From NCBI RefSeq assembly GCF_945956895.1, contig NZ_CAMFJF010000010.1, positions 1 through 64,000 of the forward strand: 64,000 bases of DNA. The letters run 5' to 3'. The notes below the pieces were generated by a model. It had not been told where the DNA came from, searched no databases, and was given only the letters and a program-made list of their open reading frames with translations. The position numbers were made by a program, and so were the translations under genes. Within the stretch, counting starts at the first letter, position 1; the number at the start of each line of letters is the position of its first letter. This DNA comes from an uncultured Allobosea sp. GTDB lineage: Bacteria > Pseudomonadota > Alphaproteobacteria > Rhizobiales > Beijerinckiaceae. Positions 47,249 to 55,844 of this stretch are shown here, one piece after another.

Positions 47249-47860
47249 GTGATGGATATGCTGCCGGGTTTTCGTCCACGTTCCCGCCTCTGGCGCAGGT
47301 TCTGCCGTGATCGGGACGGCGTGGCGGCGGTCGAATTCGCCATGATCCTGCCGGTGATGCTCGTCACCTATGTCGGGATGGTCGAGGTCGTGCAGCTTGT
47401 GATGATCAATCGCAAGGTCACGCAGCTGACCTCCGCCCTCAGCGATCTCACGGCGCGCGCCCAGTCGGTGGCGCCTGCGGATATCGACAACATCTTCAAT
47501 GCCGCGCAGACCGTCCTGATGCCGTATGACTCCAGCAAGGCCGGGATGGTCATTGCCAGCATCGTCATCGACTCGACGGGCGTCGCGAAGGTGTGCTGGA
47601 GCAACCAGCGCAACGGGACGGCGCCGGGCCGGGGGACGACGGTCATCATTCCCGACAGCGTCAAGGTTCCCAATACCTCCGTCATCATGGCGCGCGCGAG
47701 CTACAAGTACACGCCGACCATCGGCTATGTCCTGACCGGGACCTTCACGCTCGGCGACAATCCGATCTATGCGCGCCCGCGCAACGGCCTGGCCGGCGGC
47801 ACCTTGAACATCGAGCAGGTGAAGCGGACCGACGCCAATCCGTGCCCGCTCTTCACCTGA
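47249..47860 (+). CDS. TadE/TadF-family pseudopilin
   Basis: The 203-residue product starts with a basic stretch (LWRRFCRDRDG) followed by VAAVEFAMILPVMLVTYVGMVEVVQLVM, the same Gly-x4-Glu processing motif as TadE. The exported part is beta-rich and ends NPCPLFT, with two Cys including KVCWSN. It is the second of a tandem pair of pseudopilins (14 bases apart). No TadG-like vWA protein is present, so this protein may substitute for it (inference). Confidence 0.88.
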   Translation: MMDMLPGFRPRSRLWRRFCRDRDGVAAVEFAMILPVMLVTYVGMVEVVQLVMINRKVTQLTSALSDLTARAQSVAPADIDNIFNAAQTVLMPYDSSKAGMVIASIVIDSTGVAKVCWSNQRNGTAPGRGTTVIIPDSVKVPNTSVIMARASYKYTPTIGYVLTGTFTLGDNPIYARPRNGLAGGTLNIEQVKRTDANPCPLFT

Positions 47861-47935
47861 CGTCGCCCCGGCCTGACCCGCGGTTCTCGCGATGCCGCAC
47901 GCGGAAGATCGGGCCGAAACGTGCCGCGCGAGGCG

Positions 47936-48463
47936 TCAGCCGCGCAGCACCATGCGCCCGGTCTGGACCTCGTAACCCTGCAGCTTGCTGAGGAAGGAAT
48001 TGCCCAGCAGGCTCATCGAGAGCGCTCCGGCCGGCAGGACGACGGCATCGACATTGCGGACGACGATGTCGCCGAGTCTGATCTCCCGCAGCGTCGCGCG
48101 GAACCCCGAGACCGTGCCGTTGGCGGTGCTGAGCATGACCCTGCGCGTCGAGGCGTCGCTCTTGATGCCGAGAGCCTGGGCATCGGCTGCCGTCAGCGCC
48201 ACGATGCTGGCCCCGGTATCGACCACCATCTTGATGCGATAGTTTTCGACCGTCGGGTGCACGATATAGTGCCCGCGATAATCGGCGGCGACGGCGAGTG
48301 TCGAAGGCATGCGCGGTCCGGGCGGCTTCTGTTGCGGTGCGGACGCTGCGGCGGCGGGTTCTTGGTTCACCATGCGCGGGGCCAGGAACTGCGTATAGGA
48401 CAGCGCGCCTGCGATCGCGGCACCGGCCACGCTCAAAGCCCAGATCAACGGTTGTGTCGCCAC
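47936..48463 (-). CDS. retropepsin-like aspartic protease (TIGR02281 type), GTG start
   Basis: The 175-residue protein starts at a GTG (48463) with GGAGGGA six bases upstream; the preceding frame to 48616 has no homology. The N-terminus has a membrane helix (LIWALSVAGAAIAGALSY). The catalytic triad is VVDTGAS (Asp82-Thr83-Gly84) inside a retropepsin fold (DYRGHYIVHPTVENYRIKMVVDTGAS, LLGNSFLSKL). Single-domain proteases of this clan AA family dimerise and sit in the periplasm anchored to the membrane. It converges on the TadE-like genes, 75 bases away. Confidence 0.88.
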   Translation of the reverse strand: MATQPLIWALSVAGAAIAGALSYTQFLAPRMVNQEPAAAASAPQQKPPGPRMPSTLAVAADYRGHYIVHPTVENYRIKMVVDTGASIVALTAADAQALGIKSDASTRRVMLSTANGTVSGFRATLREIRLGDIVVRNVDAVVLPAGALSMSLLGNSFLSKLQGYEVQTGRMVLRG

Positions 48464-48596
48464 GGCTCCCTCCGGGCCTTCTGCCGGTGCTGCCACGATG
48501 CATGCGGAGCGCTGACGAAACGTGAAGGGGTTGCACGCATTTGCGTGCACCCGGAGAGAGTGGGCCTGCCCGATTGCGGACAGGCTTAACCCCGGC

Positions 48597-49514
48597 TTAG
48601 CGCGGTTCGCCCGCAAGCGTGGCGGCCAGCACGGCGATCTCGGCCCTACGGGGAATGCTCGGCTGGGCGCCGCGGCGCGTGCACGCGAGAGAACCGGCGG
48701 CGAGGCCGTCGCGCAGCGCTGCGGGCAGGTCCTTGCCGGCCGCGAGCGCGGCGGCGAAGGCGCCGGTGAAACTGTCTCCCGCCGCGACGGTATCGACGAC
48801 CGCGACCTGCGGAGCCGCGAGACGGTGGCGGTTGCCGCCGACCCAGGCGATGACGCCCGCCGCCCCCAATGTCGCGATCGTGGCGATGCGGCGCTCGTCG
48901 TCGAGCCGGCGCGCGATCGCGTCGGGATCCCGCTCTGGCCATCCCAGCGCCTGCGCCAGCACCATGGCTTCGTGCTCGTTGACGATCAGCATGTCGAGCT
49001 GATCGAGCAGCGCGGGCGATGGCGCCTCGGCCGGGGCGAGATTGAGGATCACGCGCCCGCCGGCCTGCTTCATCGTGCGGGCGGCCTCCAGGCAGGCCTC
49101 TTCAGGCACCTCGCGTTGCAGAAGCAGGATGTCCTCGGCCGCGAGCTCGAGCTGTCGCAGGGCATCTGGCCGCGCAACGGCATTGGCGCCGGCTGCGACG
49201 ATGATCTGGTTGGCGCCCTCGCGATCCGTCGCGATGAAGGCGGCGCCGGTCGGCTCGTCGACCTGGGCGACATGGTCGAGATCGACGCCGTCGGTGGTGA
49301 GCAGCGCCAGCGCGGCATCGCTGAACCTGTCCCGCCCGGTCGCGCCGACGAGCACGACATCCGCGCCGGCGCGCCGCGCCGCGAGCGCCTGGTTCGCGCC
49401 CTTGCCGCCGGGATGCAGGGCATAGCCCGGCCCGAGCACGGTCTCGCCCGGCCCCGGCAGGCGCTCGACCGGCGTCACCAGGTCGATATTGATCGAACCG
49501 AAGACGACGATCAT
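48597..49514 (-). CDS. rbsK: ribokinase-like PfkB-family sugar kinase
   Basis: The 305-residue cytosolic kinase has MIVVFGSINIDLV at the N-terminus, GPGYALHPGGKGANQALAARRAG (PfkB signature 1) and DTVAAGDSFTGAFAAAL (signature 2, the catalytic Asp). Overall closest to ribokinase. It overlaps the KDGal kinase gene by four bases (ATGA), so both are translated together. A true ribose operon is absent, so the sugar may not be ribose. Confidence 0.88.
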   Translation of the reverse strand: MIVVFGSINIDLVTPVERLPGPGETVLGPGYALHPGGKGANQALAARRAGADVVLVGATGRDRFSDAALALLTTDGVDLDHVAQVDEPTGAAFIATDREGANQIIVAAGANAVARPDALRQLELAAEDILLLQREVPEEACLEAARTMKQAGGRVILNLAPAEAPSPALLDQLDMLIVNEHEAMVLAQALGWPERDPDAIARRLDDERRIATIATLGAAGVIAWVGGNRHRLAAPQVAVVDTVAAGDSFTGAFAAALAAGKDLPAALRDGLAAGSLACTRRGAQPSIPRRAEIAVLAATLAGEPR

Positions 49515-50407
49515 GCGGCAAGATCCGCTGCGAGCCGCCTGACGCCGGCGACGAAGGCGACCTCGGGCGAGATGACCCGGACAGCATGATCCCGCGCCCG
49601 CAGGCCGGCGCCGTAGCTCTCGGCTAGGGCTCCATCCGCCACGAGATGAATCTCCTGCCCTTGGCCGAACAGGGCCTCGGCACCCGCGATTTCCTGCCCG
49701 ACCAGCAGCGCCGAGAGATAGGGCCCGACCGCGCCGCCCGCCATCCGGCCGGCAAGGACCTCGGTGCGGGCCGCGAAGGCGCTGTTGAGCAGCCCGCCGG
49801 GCCGCCCGGCCGCAGCGCGCCCGCGCGCGGCACCCTCGATCGTATCCGCCTCGGACGGGGCCTCCGCCAGCCGGGCGAGGATCGAATCGTTGCGCAGGAG
49901 CCCGTAGACCTCGCCGGTCATGAAGCTGGCGAAGCGGGTGATGCGGCCCTGCTTGATCTCCGCCCATTTCGAATGGGTGCCCGGCAGGCAGGCGATGCCG
50001 TCGGTCAGGCCGAGCCCGACGATCAGGGTTTCCTCGCCGCGCATCACGTCGAAGGCGCCGTCATCGCAGCTCAGGCCCGGCAGGATGGTTGCGGTCGTCC
50101 CGGCATCGAGGTTGACCCTGATCGCGGCTGCCGCGATCTCGGCCGACGAAGCCGGGCAGGGAACATAGCGCGCCTCGATCCAGCCGTTGCGGCTGCCGAC
50201 CATGCCGGCGAGCACGACCGCGGCGTCGGGCGTGGCGTGGCGGAAATCCCCGGCGAGCTCGGCGAAGGCCTCGGGGTAGCCGCCTGATGGAACCGACTGG
50301 ATGCCGCGATCGGCGACACGTCGCTCCAGAACCGCACCCGTCTCCGAGATCAGGAAGGCGCGCGCACGGGTCGTGCCCCAGTCGAGCGCGATCAGAGGTT
50401 TGGGCAT
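49511..50407 (-). CDS. dgoK: 2-dehydro-3-deoxygalactonokinase (DgoK family)
   Basis: The 298-residue enzyme phosphorylates 2-keto-3-deoxygalactonate (KDGal) in the De Ley-Doudoroff galactose pathway. Motifs match DgoK: ALDWGTTRARAFLI near residue 8, SRNGWIEARYVPCPA, LPGTHSKWAEI and FMTGEVYGLL. The usual partner KDPGal aldolase (dgoA) is not next door; the downstream gene is a PfkB sugar kinase. ATG 50407 is preferred to the longer 50542 frame because the family begins here. Divergent to the aldose epimerase gene. Confidence 0.92.
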   Translation of the reverse strand: MPKPLIALDWGTTRARAFLISETGAVLERRVADRGIQSVPSGGYPEAFAELAGDFRHATPDAAVVLAGMVGSRNGWIEARYVPCPASSAEIAAAAIRVNLDAGTTATILPGLSCDDGAFDVMRGEETLIVGLGLTDGIACLPGTHSKWAEIKQGRITRFASFMTGEVYGLLRNDSILARLAEAPSEADTIEGAARGRAAAGRPGGLLNSAFAARTEVLAGRMAGGAVGPYLSALLVGQEIAGAEALFGQGQEIHLVADGALAESYGAGLRARDHAVRVISPEVAFVAGVRRLAADLAA

Positions 50408-50480
50408 GGCAGGCTCCGGCAATAGCAGGCGACTGTCTCCGTCGTGCCCGGTCCGGTCAAGAGCCGGCCGCAGGGAAGCC

Positions 50481-50492
50481 TTGTATACGGCC
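50481..50492. promoter_or_regulatory. possible GntR-type operator between dgoK and aldose epimerase genes
   Basis: TTGTATACGG in the 140-base divergent region approximates the FCD-subfamily GntR site TTGTATACAA (perfect on the left half). Such operators are known for sugar-acid regulators. No regulator gene is adjacent, so the protein is unknown. Confidence 0.3.
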
Positions 50493-50547
50493 GGCCTTCG
50501 CGGCAACCCTGCGAGCCTCGATCGCGGGAACGAATCGGACAAGCCGG

Positions 50548-51432
50548 ATGCTCGAACTGCAAGCGGGCGGCCTCGACGCCGTCATCGTCCCTGACGCAGG
50601 CGGCATCGTCTCGTCGCTTGGCTGGCGTGCGCCGGATGGGCGTCGCCACGACGTGCTCTATCCGCCTGCCGGGCGGAAGCCGGGTACGGAGACGCCGAAT
50701 TTCTTCGGGACCTGGGCGCTGCTGCCCTTCGCCAACCGCGCGTTCGGTTGCGTCGTCGACGATGGCGAGCAGCGCTTCCTCGTCCCCCAGAACGATCCGG
50801 GCGGCGCTATCCACGGCTTCGGCTGGCAGGCGGCCTGGGATGTGCTGGAGTACGACCGCGGTCATACCGTTCTCGAACATCGCCGAACCGAAGGTTCCGA
50901 CCCCTATCGCTACCGGGCGCGGCAGGAAGTCAGCCTCGACGAGGCCGGTATGACCATCCGGATGGCGATCACCAACGAGGCGCGGACGGCACTACCGTTC
51001 GGCATCGGCCACCATCCCTGGTTTCCCTGCGCCGCCGACACGAGCCTCGTCATGCGCAACGAGGGCGCGCTGATCTTCGGGGAGGCCTTCCGCGCCACCG
51101 GCCAGCAAGCCTTCGCCGATGGCGGCCCTTATGCCGAGGCACATCCCTTCCGCGCAGAGGCTGTGACCGCCTGGAGCTTCCTCGGCTGGGACGGCACGGC
51201 CCGGATCGAGACGCCCTCGACCGGCCTCGCCATCACCCTGACCGCGAGCGACAATCTCGACTGCCCCGTCGTGTGGGCGCCGGCAGGTGCGGATTTCCTC
51301 TGCGTCGAGCCGCAGAGCCATGCGATCGGCGCGCCGAGCGAACCGGCAGCGCGCGCAGCCTCGCCGCTCAAGCGCCTTGCGCCGGGCGAGACGCTGGAAG
51401 GCTGGCTCCGGATCGCGCCCGAGGCGCTTTAG
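50548..51432 (+). CDS. aldose 1-epimerase family protein (GalM-like)
   Basis: The 294-residue protein shows the aldose-epimerase beta-sandwich signatures: AGGIVSSLGWRAPDGRRHDVLY, LLPFANR, the catalytic-His segment GIGHHPWFP and FLCVEPQSHAIGAP, with the acid-base Glu in CVEPQ. It interconverts sugar anomers. Divergent to the kinase pair, with which it probably forms a sugar or sugar-acid catabolic module. A repeat lies after the stop. Confidence 0.88.
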   Translation: MLELQAGGLDAVIVPDAGGIVSSLGWRAPDGRRHDVLYPPAGRKPGTETPNFFGTWALLPFANRAFGCVVDDGEQRFLVPQNDPGGAIHGFGWQAAWDVLEYDRGHTVLEHRRTEGSDPYRYRARQEVSLDEAGMTIRMAITNEARTALPFGIGHHPWFPCAADTSLVMRNEGALIFGEAFRATGQQAFADGGPYAEAHPFRAEAVTAWSFLGWDGTARIETPSTGLAITLTASDNLDCPVVWAPAGADFLCVEPQSHAIGAPSEPAARAASPLKRLAPGETLEGWLRIAPEAL

Positions 51433-51460
51433 CGCCTGCAAATTTTTGCGGAAACTCACC

Positions 51461-51556
51461 CGTCATCCCGGGCTTGACCCGGGATCCATCGTAGAGTGCA
51501 GAGCCCTCCGATGGATTCTGGATCAGCGCCGCTTCGCAGCTTGTCCGGAATGACGG
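51461..51556. repeat. palindromic dispersed repeat, family B variant
   Basis: CGTCATCCCGGGCTTGACCCGGG on the left, then GCAGCTTGTCCGGAATGACG on the right. It is the inverted counterpart of 32551-32662 (shared GGATCCATC.TAG and TCCGGAATGACGG arms). Confidence 0.78.
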
Positions 51557-51590
51557 CGCGTTTTTCCGTCAAGCGGGTCGCTTTCGCCAG

Positions 51591-52256
51591 TCAGCGCCAG
51601 CCGTAGCCGCTCGGATAATAGGGCTGGTAGCCATAGGCGCCGGCTGGCAGGGCGGGACGCAGCAGGATCTGGCCGCGTGCCGCTTCCCAGTCGCCGCCAC
51701 GGCGCTGCTGGGCGACGCTGGTCGCCTGGCTGCGATGCTTCGCCCTGGCGATCTTGTGCTTGGACGAGCCCGCCTTCGCGAGCTTGGCCTTCGAGGAGGT
51801 GGAGGCCTTGGCGAAGCGCGAGAGATTATCGGGCGCGGCGCCATTGAGCGCGATCCGGGTCTGGCTCGCGCCGTGCTTCTTCACCAGCGCGAAGAGTTTT
51901 GCGGCATTGGCCGGGTGCAGGCGGATGCAGCCATGCGAGGCCGGGCGGCCGAGCGCGCCCACGGCCCCCGTACCATGGATGGCGTAGCCGCCGCGGAAGA
52001 ATACGGAATAGGGCATCGCGCCGCCGTATTTGCGGGAATACCAGTTCTTTTCGAGCCGGGTCGGCCGATAGACGCCGTTGGGCGAGCGGAAGCCCTTGCG
52101 GCCGGACGAGATCTTCCATTCGTAGGCTTCGCCATCGGTGGTGGTCACTGACATGCGCTGGGCGGGGATGTTGACCCTGACATCGACGCCGGCATGGGCG
52201 ACGCCGGCAAAGGCCGACAGGATGAGGGCGGCCAGGAGGCCGAGAACGCGACGCAT
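51591..52256 (-). CDS. L,D-transpeptidase (YkuD family)
   Basis: The 221-residue protein has a signal peptide (residues 1-22, ending GVAHA). The YkuD domain (~residues 25-130) contains IHGTGAVGALGRPASHGCIRLHPA, where Cys110 is the catalytic nucleophile and His94/His108 support it. A basic, Lys/Ser/Ala-rich C-terminus (STSSKAKLAKAGSSKHKIARAKH) may bind the wall. It makes meso-DAP cross-links or attaches proteins to peptidoglycan. GGAG lies about nine bases before ATG 52256; a GTG at 52265 would add three residues. Confidence 0.95.
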   Translation of the reverse strand: MRRVLGLLAALILSAFAGVAHAGVDVRVNIPAQRMSVTTTDGEAYEWKISSGRKGFRSPNGVYRPTRLEKNWYSRKYGGAMPYSVFFRGGYAIHGTGAVGALGRPASHGCIRLHPANAAKLFALVKKHGASQTRIALNGAAPDNLSRFAKASTSSKAKLAKAGSSKHKIARAKHRSQATSVAQQRRGGDWEAARGQILLRPALPAGAYGYQPYYPSGYGWR

Positions 52257-52389
52257 CACACTCACTCCGAAAGACGCGAACTGCTGAATGAGGCGTTGTC
52301 GAGCTCTGACGGCTGCCGCCCTTGACTCTAGGAGAGCGCCGCCGGTGCCGTGTTGTAAAGCGGGAAGGCGGAACGTGGTTTCCGGCGCT

Positions 52390-53232
52390 TCAGATCATCG
52401 GCAGCGAGGCCGGCTTGCGGCCGCGCGGGAAGGCGGCATCGATCCGGGCGATCTCCGTTTCGGAGAGGGCAAGGCCCAGTGCGCCGGCATTATCCTCGAC
52501 ATGGGCGACCCGGCCGGCCTTCGGGATCGCGAAGACGCTGGCGCGCCGCGTCAGGAAGGCGAGCGCGACCTGCCGGGGCGTTGCGCCATGGTTCGCGGCG
52601 ATCTCGGCCAGGACCTTGCCCTGCGCACTGCCGGCGGCCGGGAAATCGCCATGGCCGAAGGGGCTGTAGGCGACGACGGCGACGCCGTTCTGCTCGCACC
52701 ACGGGATCACCGCATGTTCGATGGCGCGTTCGCGCAGGTGGTAGAGCACCTGATTGCAGGCGATCCGGCCCTTGCCCGCTGCGGCGAGCGCCTCGTCGAG
52801 ATCGTCCTCGTCGAAATTGCTGACGCCCCAGGACAGGATCTTGCCCTCCTGCTTCAGCGCTTCGAAGGCGGCGAAGGTTTCCTCCAGGGGATGCGGGCCG
52901 CGCCAATGCAGCAGGTAGCAGTCGAGCCGGTCGGTCCCGAGATGCTTCAGCGAGCGTTCGCAGGCCACCTGGACACCGCGCCGCGACGCATTGTGCGGCA
53001 GCACCTTCGAGACCAGGAAGACCTCGTCGCGCCGCCCGGCGATGGCCTCGCCGATCAGGGCCTCGGAGCGGCCGTCGCCATACATCTCGGCCGTGTCGAT
53101 ATGCTTCAGCCCGAGATCGAGCCCGCGCCGGAACGCGGCGATCGCCTCGCGTCGGTCGCCTTGCTCGCTATACCAGCTGCCCTGTCCGATCGAGGGGACG
53201 GAGGGGCCGGATATTCCGAAACTGCGTTGCAT
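52390..53232 (-). CDS. aldo/keto reductase
   Basis: The 280-residue NADPH-dependent TIM-barrel enzyme has IDTAEMYGDGRSEALIGEAI (Asp and catalytic Tyr), LVSKVLPHNASRRG (catalytic Lys), LDCYLLHWRG (His) and GVSNFDEDDLDE. This is the ordinary aldo/keto reductase family, subtype 5-like. The C-terminal ...PKAGRVAHVEDN is the cofactor-binding loop. Substrate unknown. Its start is 22 bases after a gene remnant on the same strand. ATG 53232 gives the canonical N-terminus. Confidence 0.94.
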   Translation of the reverse strand: MQRSFGISGPSVPSIGQGSWYSEQGDRREAIAAFRRGLDLGLKHIDTAEMYGDGRSEALIGEAIAGRRDEVFLVSKVLPHNASRRGVQVACERSLKHLGTDRLDCYLLHWRGPHPLEETFAAFEALKQEGKILSWGVSNFDEDDLDEALAAAGKGRIACNQVLYHLRERAIEHAVIPWCEQNGVAVVAYSPFGHGDFPAAGSAQGKVLAEIAANHGATPRQVALAFLTRRASVFAIPKAGRVAHVEDNAGALGLALSETEIARIDAAFPRGRKPASLPMI

Positions 53233-53254
53233 GACGCTCTCCCGATGCTGCGCC

Positions 53255-53404
53255 TCAATCGACCATGACGTCGAACCGCTCATGACGGATTTCGCCGTCC
53301 GTGTAGCGGATGCGCACGCGGAAGCTGTCCGGCCCGCGATAGCCGGCCCGTGAGGTGTATGCGAAGGCGAGCGAGGGGCCGACCTTGCCATCGCAATGCC
53401 GCAT
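53255..53404 (-). pseudogene. remnant of an exported protein, 5' end replaced by a repeat half-copy
   Basis: A 49-codon open frame reads MRHCDGKVGPSLAFAYTSRA then YRGPDSFRVRIRYTDGE and ends HERFDVMVD. This looks like the C-terminal end of a small secreted Ig-like protein (CDGK..., YTSRAGYRGPDSFRV) rather than a full gene. Its apparent ATG lies inside a half-copy of a dispersed repeat (53402-53445), which fits a deletion or insertion that removed the 5' part. It may instead be a real tiny gene. No ribosome site is visible. Confidence 0.45.
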
Positions 53405-53445
53405 GGGTCCCGGCTCTTCGCTGCGCTCCGGCCGGGATGACCCGC
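53402..53445. repeat. half-copy of a dispersed repeat (family B variant)
   Basis: GCATGGGTCCCGGCTCTTCG then CTCCGGCCGGGATGACCCGCG matches one arm of the element at 60498-60601 nearly base for base, without the second arm. It overlaps the apparent 5' end of the gene remnant on the minus strand. Confidence 0.7.
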
Positions 53446-53480
53446 GCTTCTTGAAACACGGTACGGCAAATGCCCGCCGA

Positions 53481-54803
53481 TCAGGTCGGCGGCGTGCCGT
53501 TATCCGAGAGCACTTCGCCGGCGAGATAAAGCGAGCCGCAGATCAGGATGCGCGGCGGCGCTGGCCAGTCGCGCGCCGCGATCGTGCGCAGGGCTTGCTC
53601 AACCGAGCTTGAGACTTCCGCGACAAGGCCTGCGCTGCGGGCGGCCTCGGCGACTTCCTCCGCCGGGCGCGCGGCCAGCGAGTTATGGATCGGCACGGCG
53701 TAGAGCACCTGCGCCAGCCCCTTGAAATGGCGCAGCGTCGCCGTGGCGTCCTTGGTGGAGAGCAGGCCGGCGATCATCACGAGCGGCGCCGGATTGCGAT
53801 CGGCGAGATCGGCCATGGCCTGGGCGAGCACGCGCCCGCCATCGGGATTGTGGCCGCCGTCGAGCCAGAGCTCGGCGCGCTCCGGCACGATCTCGGCCAG
53901 CGCCCCGCGCGACAGGCGCTGCAACCGCGCCGGCCAGTCGGCTTGGCGCATGCCGTCCTCGAAGGCCCGCGTCGGCAGGGCGCCGTAGCCGGCCGCCCGC
54001 AGCGCGGCGATGGCGGTGCCGGCATTGATGTGCTGGTGCCGGCCGGAGAGGCGCGGCAGCGGCAGGTCGAGCAAACCGTCCTGATCCTCGTAGACCAGCC
54101 GCCCACCGGCCTCGTGGACGTTGAAATCCTGCGCGCCGATCAGGATCTTGGAGGCGCCGGCGCGCTCGGCGGCGGCTTCCAGAACCGCGGTCGGCTCCGG
54201 CTCCTGCGGCGCGATCACGGCGGGCGCGCCGCGCTTGAAGATGCCCGCCTTCTCGCCGGCGATCTTGGTCACGGTGTCGCCGAGATATTCGGAATGGTCG
54301 AGCGAGACCGGCGTCACCACCGTGCAGGCGGGATGCGCGATCACATTGGTCGCATCGAAGCGTCCGCCGAGCCCGACTTCCAGCAGCAATACATCGGCCG
54401 GATGCTCGGAGAAGAGCAGCAGGCCCGCCGCCGTCGTCATCTCGAAGAAGGTGATGGGATCGCCGGCATTGATCGCCTCGCAGCGCTCCAGCGCCTCGAC
54501 CAGCTTGTCCTCGTCGACGAAGCGCCCGCCGTCGGGCGCGCCCAGCCGGATGCGCTCATGGAAGCGCACCAGATGCGGCGAGATGTAGACATGGACCGAG
54601 AGGCCGGCCGCTTCCAGGATCGCCCGCATGAAGGCGATGGTCGAGCCCTTGCCGTTGGTGCCGGCGACATGGATCACCGGCGGCAGCTTCTTCTGGGGAT
54701 CGCCGAGCCGCTCGAGCAGGGTCAGGATGCGGCCGAGCGAGAGGTCGATCAGCTTGGGATGCAGCGCCATGAAGCGCGCGAGCAAGGCGTCGGAAGACCC
54801 CAT
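53481..54803 (-). CDS. folC: bifunctional folylpolyglutamate/dihydrofolate synthase FolC
   Basis: The 440-residue ligase adds glutamate to folate. It has the Mur-ligase P-loop HVAGTNGKGST (residues ~45-55), a second folC signature LEVGLGGRFDATNVI, and C-terminal WLDGGHNPDGGRVLAQ. The order trpA-accD-folC on one strand is typical of Alphaproteobacteria. A 39-base gap to accD suggests an operon. Confidence 0.95.
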   Translation of the reverse strand: MGSSDALLARFMALHPKLIDLSLGRILTLLERLGDPQKKLPPVIHVAGTNGKGSTIAFMRAILEAAGLSVHVYISPHLVRFHERIRLGAPDGGRFVDEDKLVEALERCEAINAGDPITFFEMTTAAGLLLFSEHPADVLLLEVGLGGRFDATNVIAHPACTVVTPVSLDHSEYLGDTVTKIAGEKAGIFKRGAPAVIAPQEPEPTAVLEAAAERAGASKILIGAQDFNVHEAGGRLVYEDQDGLLDLPLPRLSGRHQHINAGTAIAALRAAGYGALPTRAFEDGMRQADWPARLQRLSRGALAEIVPERAELWLDGGHNPDGGRVLAQAMADLADRNPAPLVMIAGLLSTKDATATLRHFKGLAQVLYAVPIHNSLAARPAEEVAEAARSAGLVAEVSSSVEQALRTIAARDWPAPPRILICGSLYLAGEVLSDNGTPPT

Positions 54804-54842
54804 GGCGTGACGGCCCCCAGCCGTGAACTCTCTCGGATCGCC

Positions 54843-55739
54843 TCAGACCGCCTCGGCCACCGGGCGCGCGGACGCGGCCTCTTCCTTCACGGCCGGCTGC
54901 TTCGTCAGCAGGCGGCCGAGTCGGGCCAGCGTCTCCGGCAGGTCGCGGCGATGCACGACCATGTCGACCATGCCGTGATCCTTCAGGTACTCGGAGCGCT
55001 GGAAACCGTCCGGCAGCTTCTCGCGGATCGTCTGCTCGATCACGCGCGGGCCGGCGAAGCCGATCAGCGCGCCGGGCTCGGCGATGTGGATGTCGCCAAG
55101 CATCGCGTAGGAGGCGGTAACGCCGCCGGTGGTCGGATTGGTCAGCACCACGAAATAGGGCAGGCCCGCCGCGCGCAGGCGCCGAACCGCGACGGTCGTG
55201 CGCGGCAACTGCATCAGCGAGAGGATGCCTTCCTGCATGCGCGCCCCGCCGGACGCCGCGAAGACGACATAGGGCGTCTTCTTGTCGAGCGCGGTCTCGG
55301 CGCCCTTCACGAAGGCTTCGCCCGCGGCCATGCCGAGCGAGCCGCCCATGAAGTGGAAATCCTGCACGGCCAGCGTCATCGGCAGGCCCTTGACCCGGCC
55401 ATAGCCGATCTTGAAGGCGTCCTGCGCGCCGGTCTTGGCGCGGGCGTCCTTCAGCCGGTCGACATAGCGCTTCTCGTCGCGGAACTTCAGCGGATCGGTC
55501 GCGACTTCCGGCAGCGCGACGTCGAGCCATTTGCCGTCGTCGAAAGTCAGGCGCAGGCGCTCCGGCGCGGTGACGCGCATATGGTGCTCGGAGCCGGGGA
55601 TGACATAGCCATTGGCCTCGACATCCTTGTGGAACACCATCTGCCCGGAATCGGGGCACTTGATCCAGAGGTTCTCCGGGCTCTCGCGCTTGAACAGCGT
55701 CTTGATGCGCGGCCGGACGACTTCGGAAATCCAGTTCAT
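54843..55739 (-). CDS. accD: acetyl-CoA carboxylase carboxyltransferase subunit beta AccD
   Basis: The 298-residue subunit carries crotonase-like carboxyltransferase features: [44 protein letters not shown] and [12 protein letters not shown]. It works with AccA (elsewhere) to form malonyl-CoA. The usual N-terminal zinc ribbon is degenerate: [27 protein letters not shown] retains one Cys of four. This is a known trait of rhizobial-type AccD. Between trpA and folC in the trp-linked operon. Confidence 0.96.
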   Translation of the reverse strand: MNWISEVVRPRIKTLFKRESPENLWIKCPDSGQMVFHKDVEANGYVIPGSEHHMRVTAPERLRLTFDDGKWLDVALPEVATDPLKFRDEKRYVDRLKDARAKTGAQDAFKIGYGRVKGLPMTLAVQDFHFMGGSLGMAAGEAFVKGAETALDKKTPYVVFAASGGARMQEGILSLMQLPRTTVAVRRLRAAGLPYFVVLTNPTTGGVTASYAMLGDIHIAEPGALIGFAGPRVIEQTIREKLPDGFQRSEYLKDHGMVDMVVHRRDLPETLARLGRLLTKQPAVKEEAASARPVAEAV

Positions 55740-55844
55740 CGGATGAATCCCTGATGGGCTTGTCAGCGCTCGCGCGCCGTCACGCCGAAAATGGGGTCGC
55801 GCCTGCCGGCGGGCAAGCGACGCGACCGTTGAACGAAACCGGGC

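Noticed and set aside
50408..50547. Palindrome AGCCGGCCG/CGGCCGGCC near the dgoK promoter as an operator
   Set aside because: It is a high-GC dyad of the kind expected by chance in this genome; only the TTGTATAC element matched a known family.
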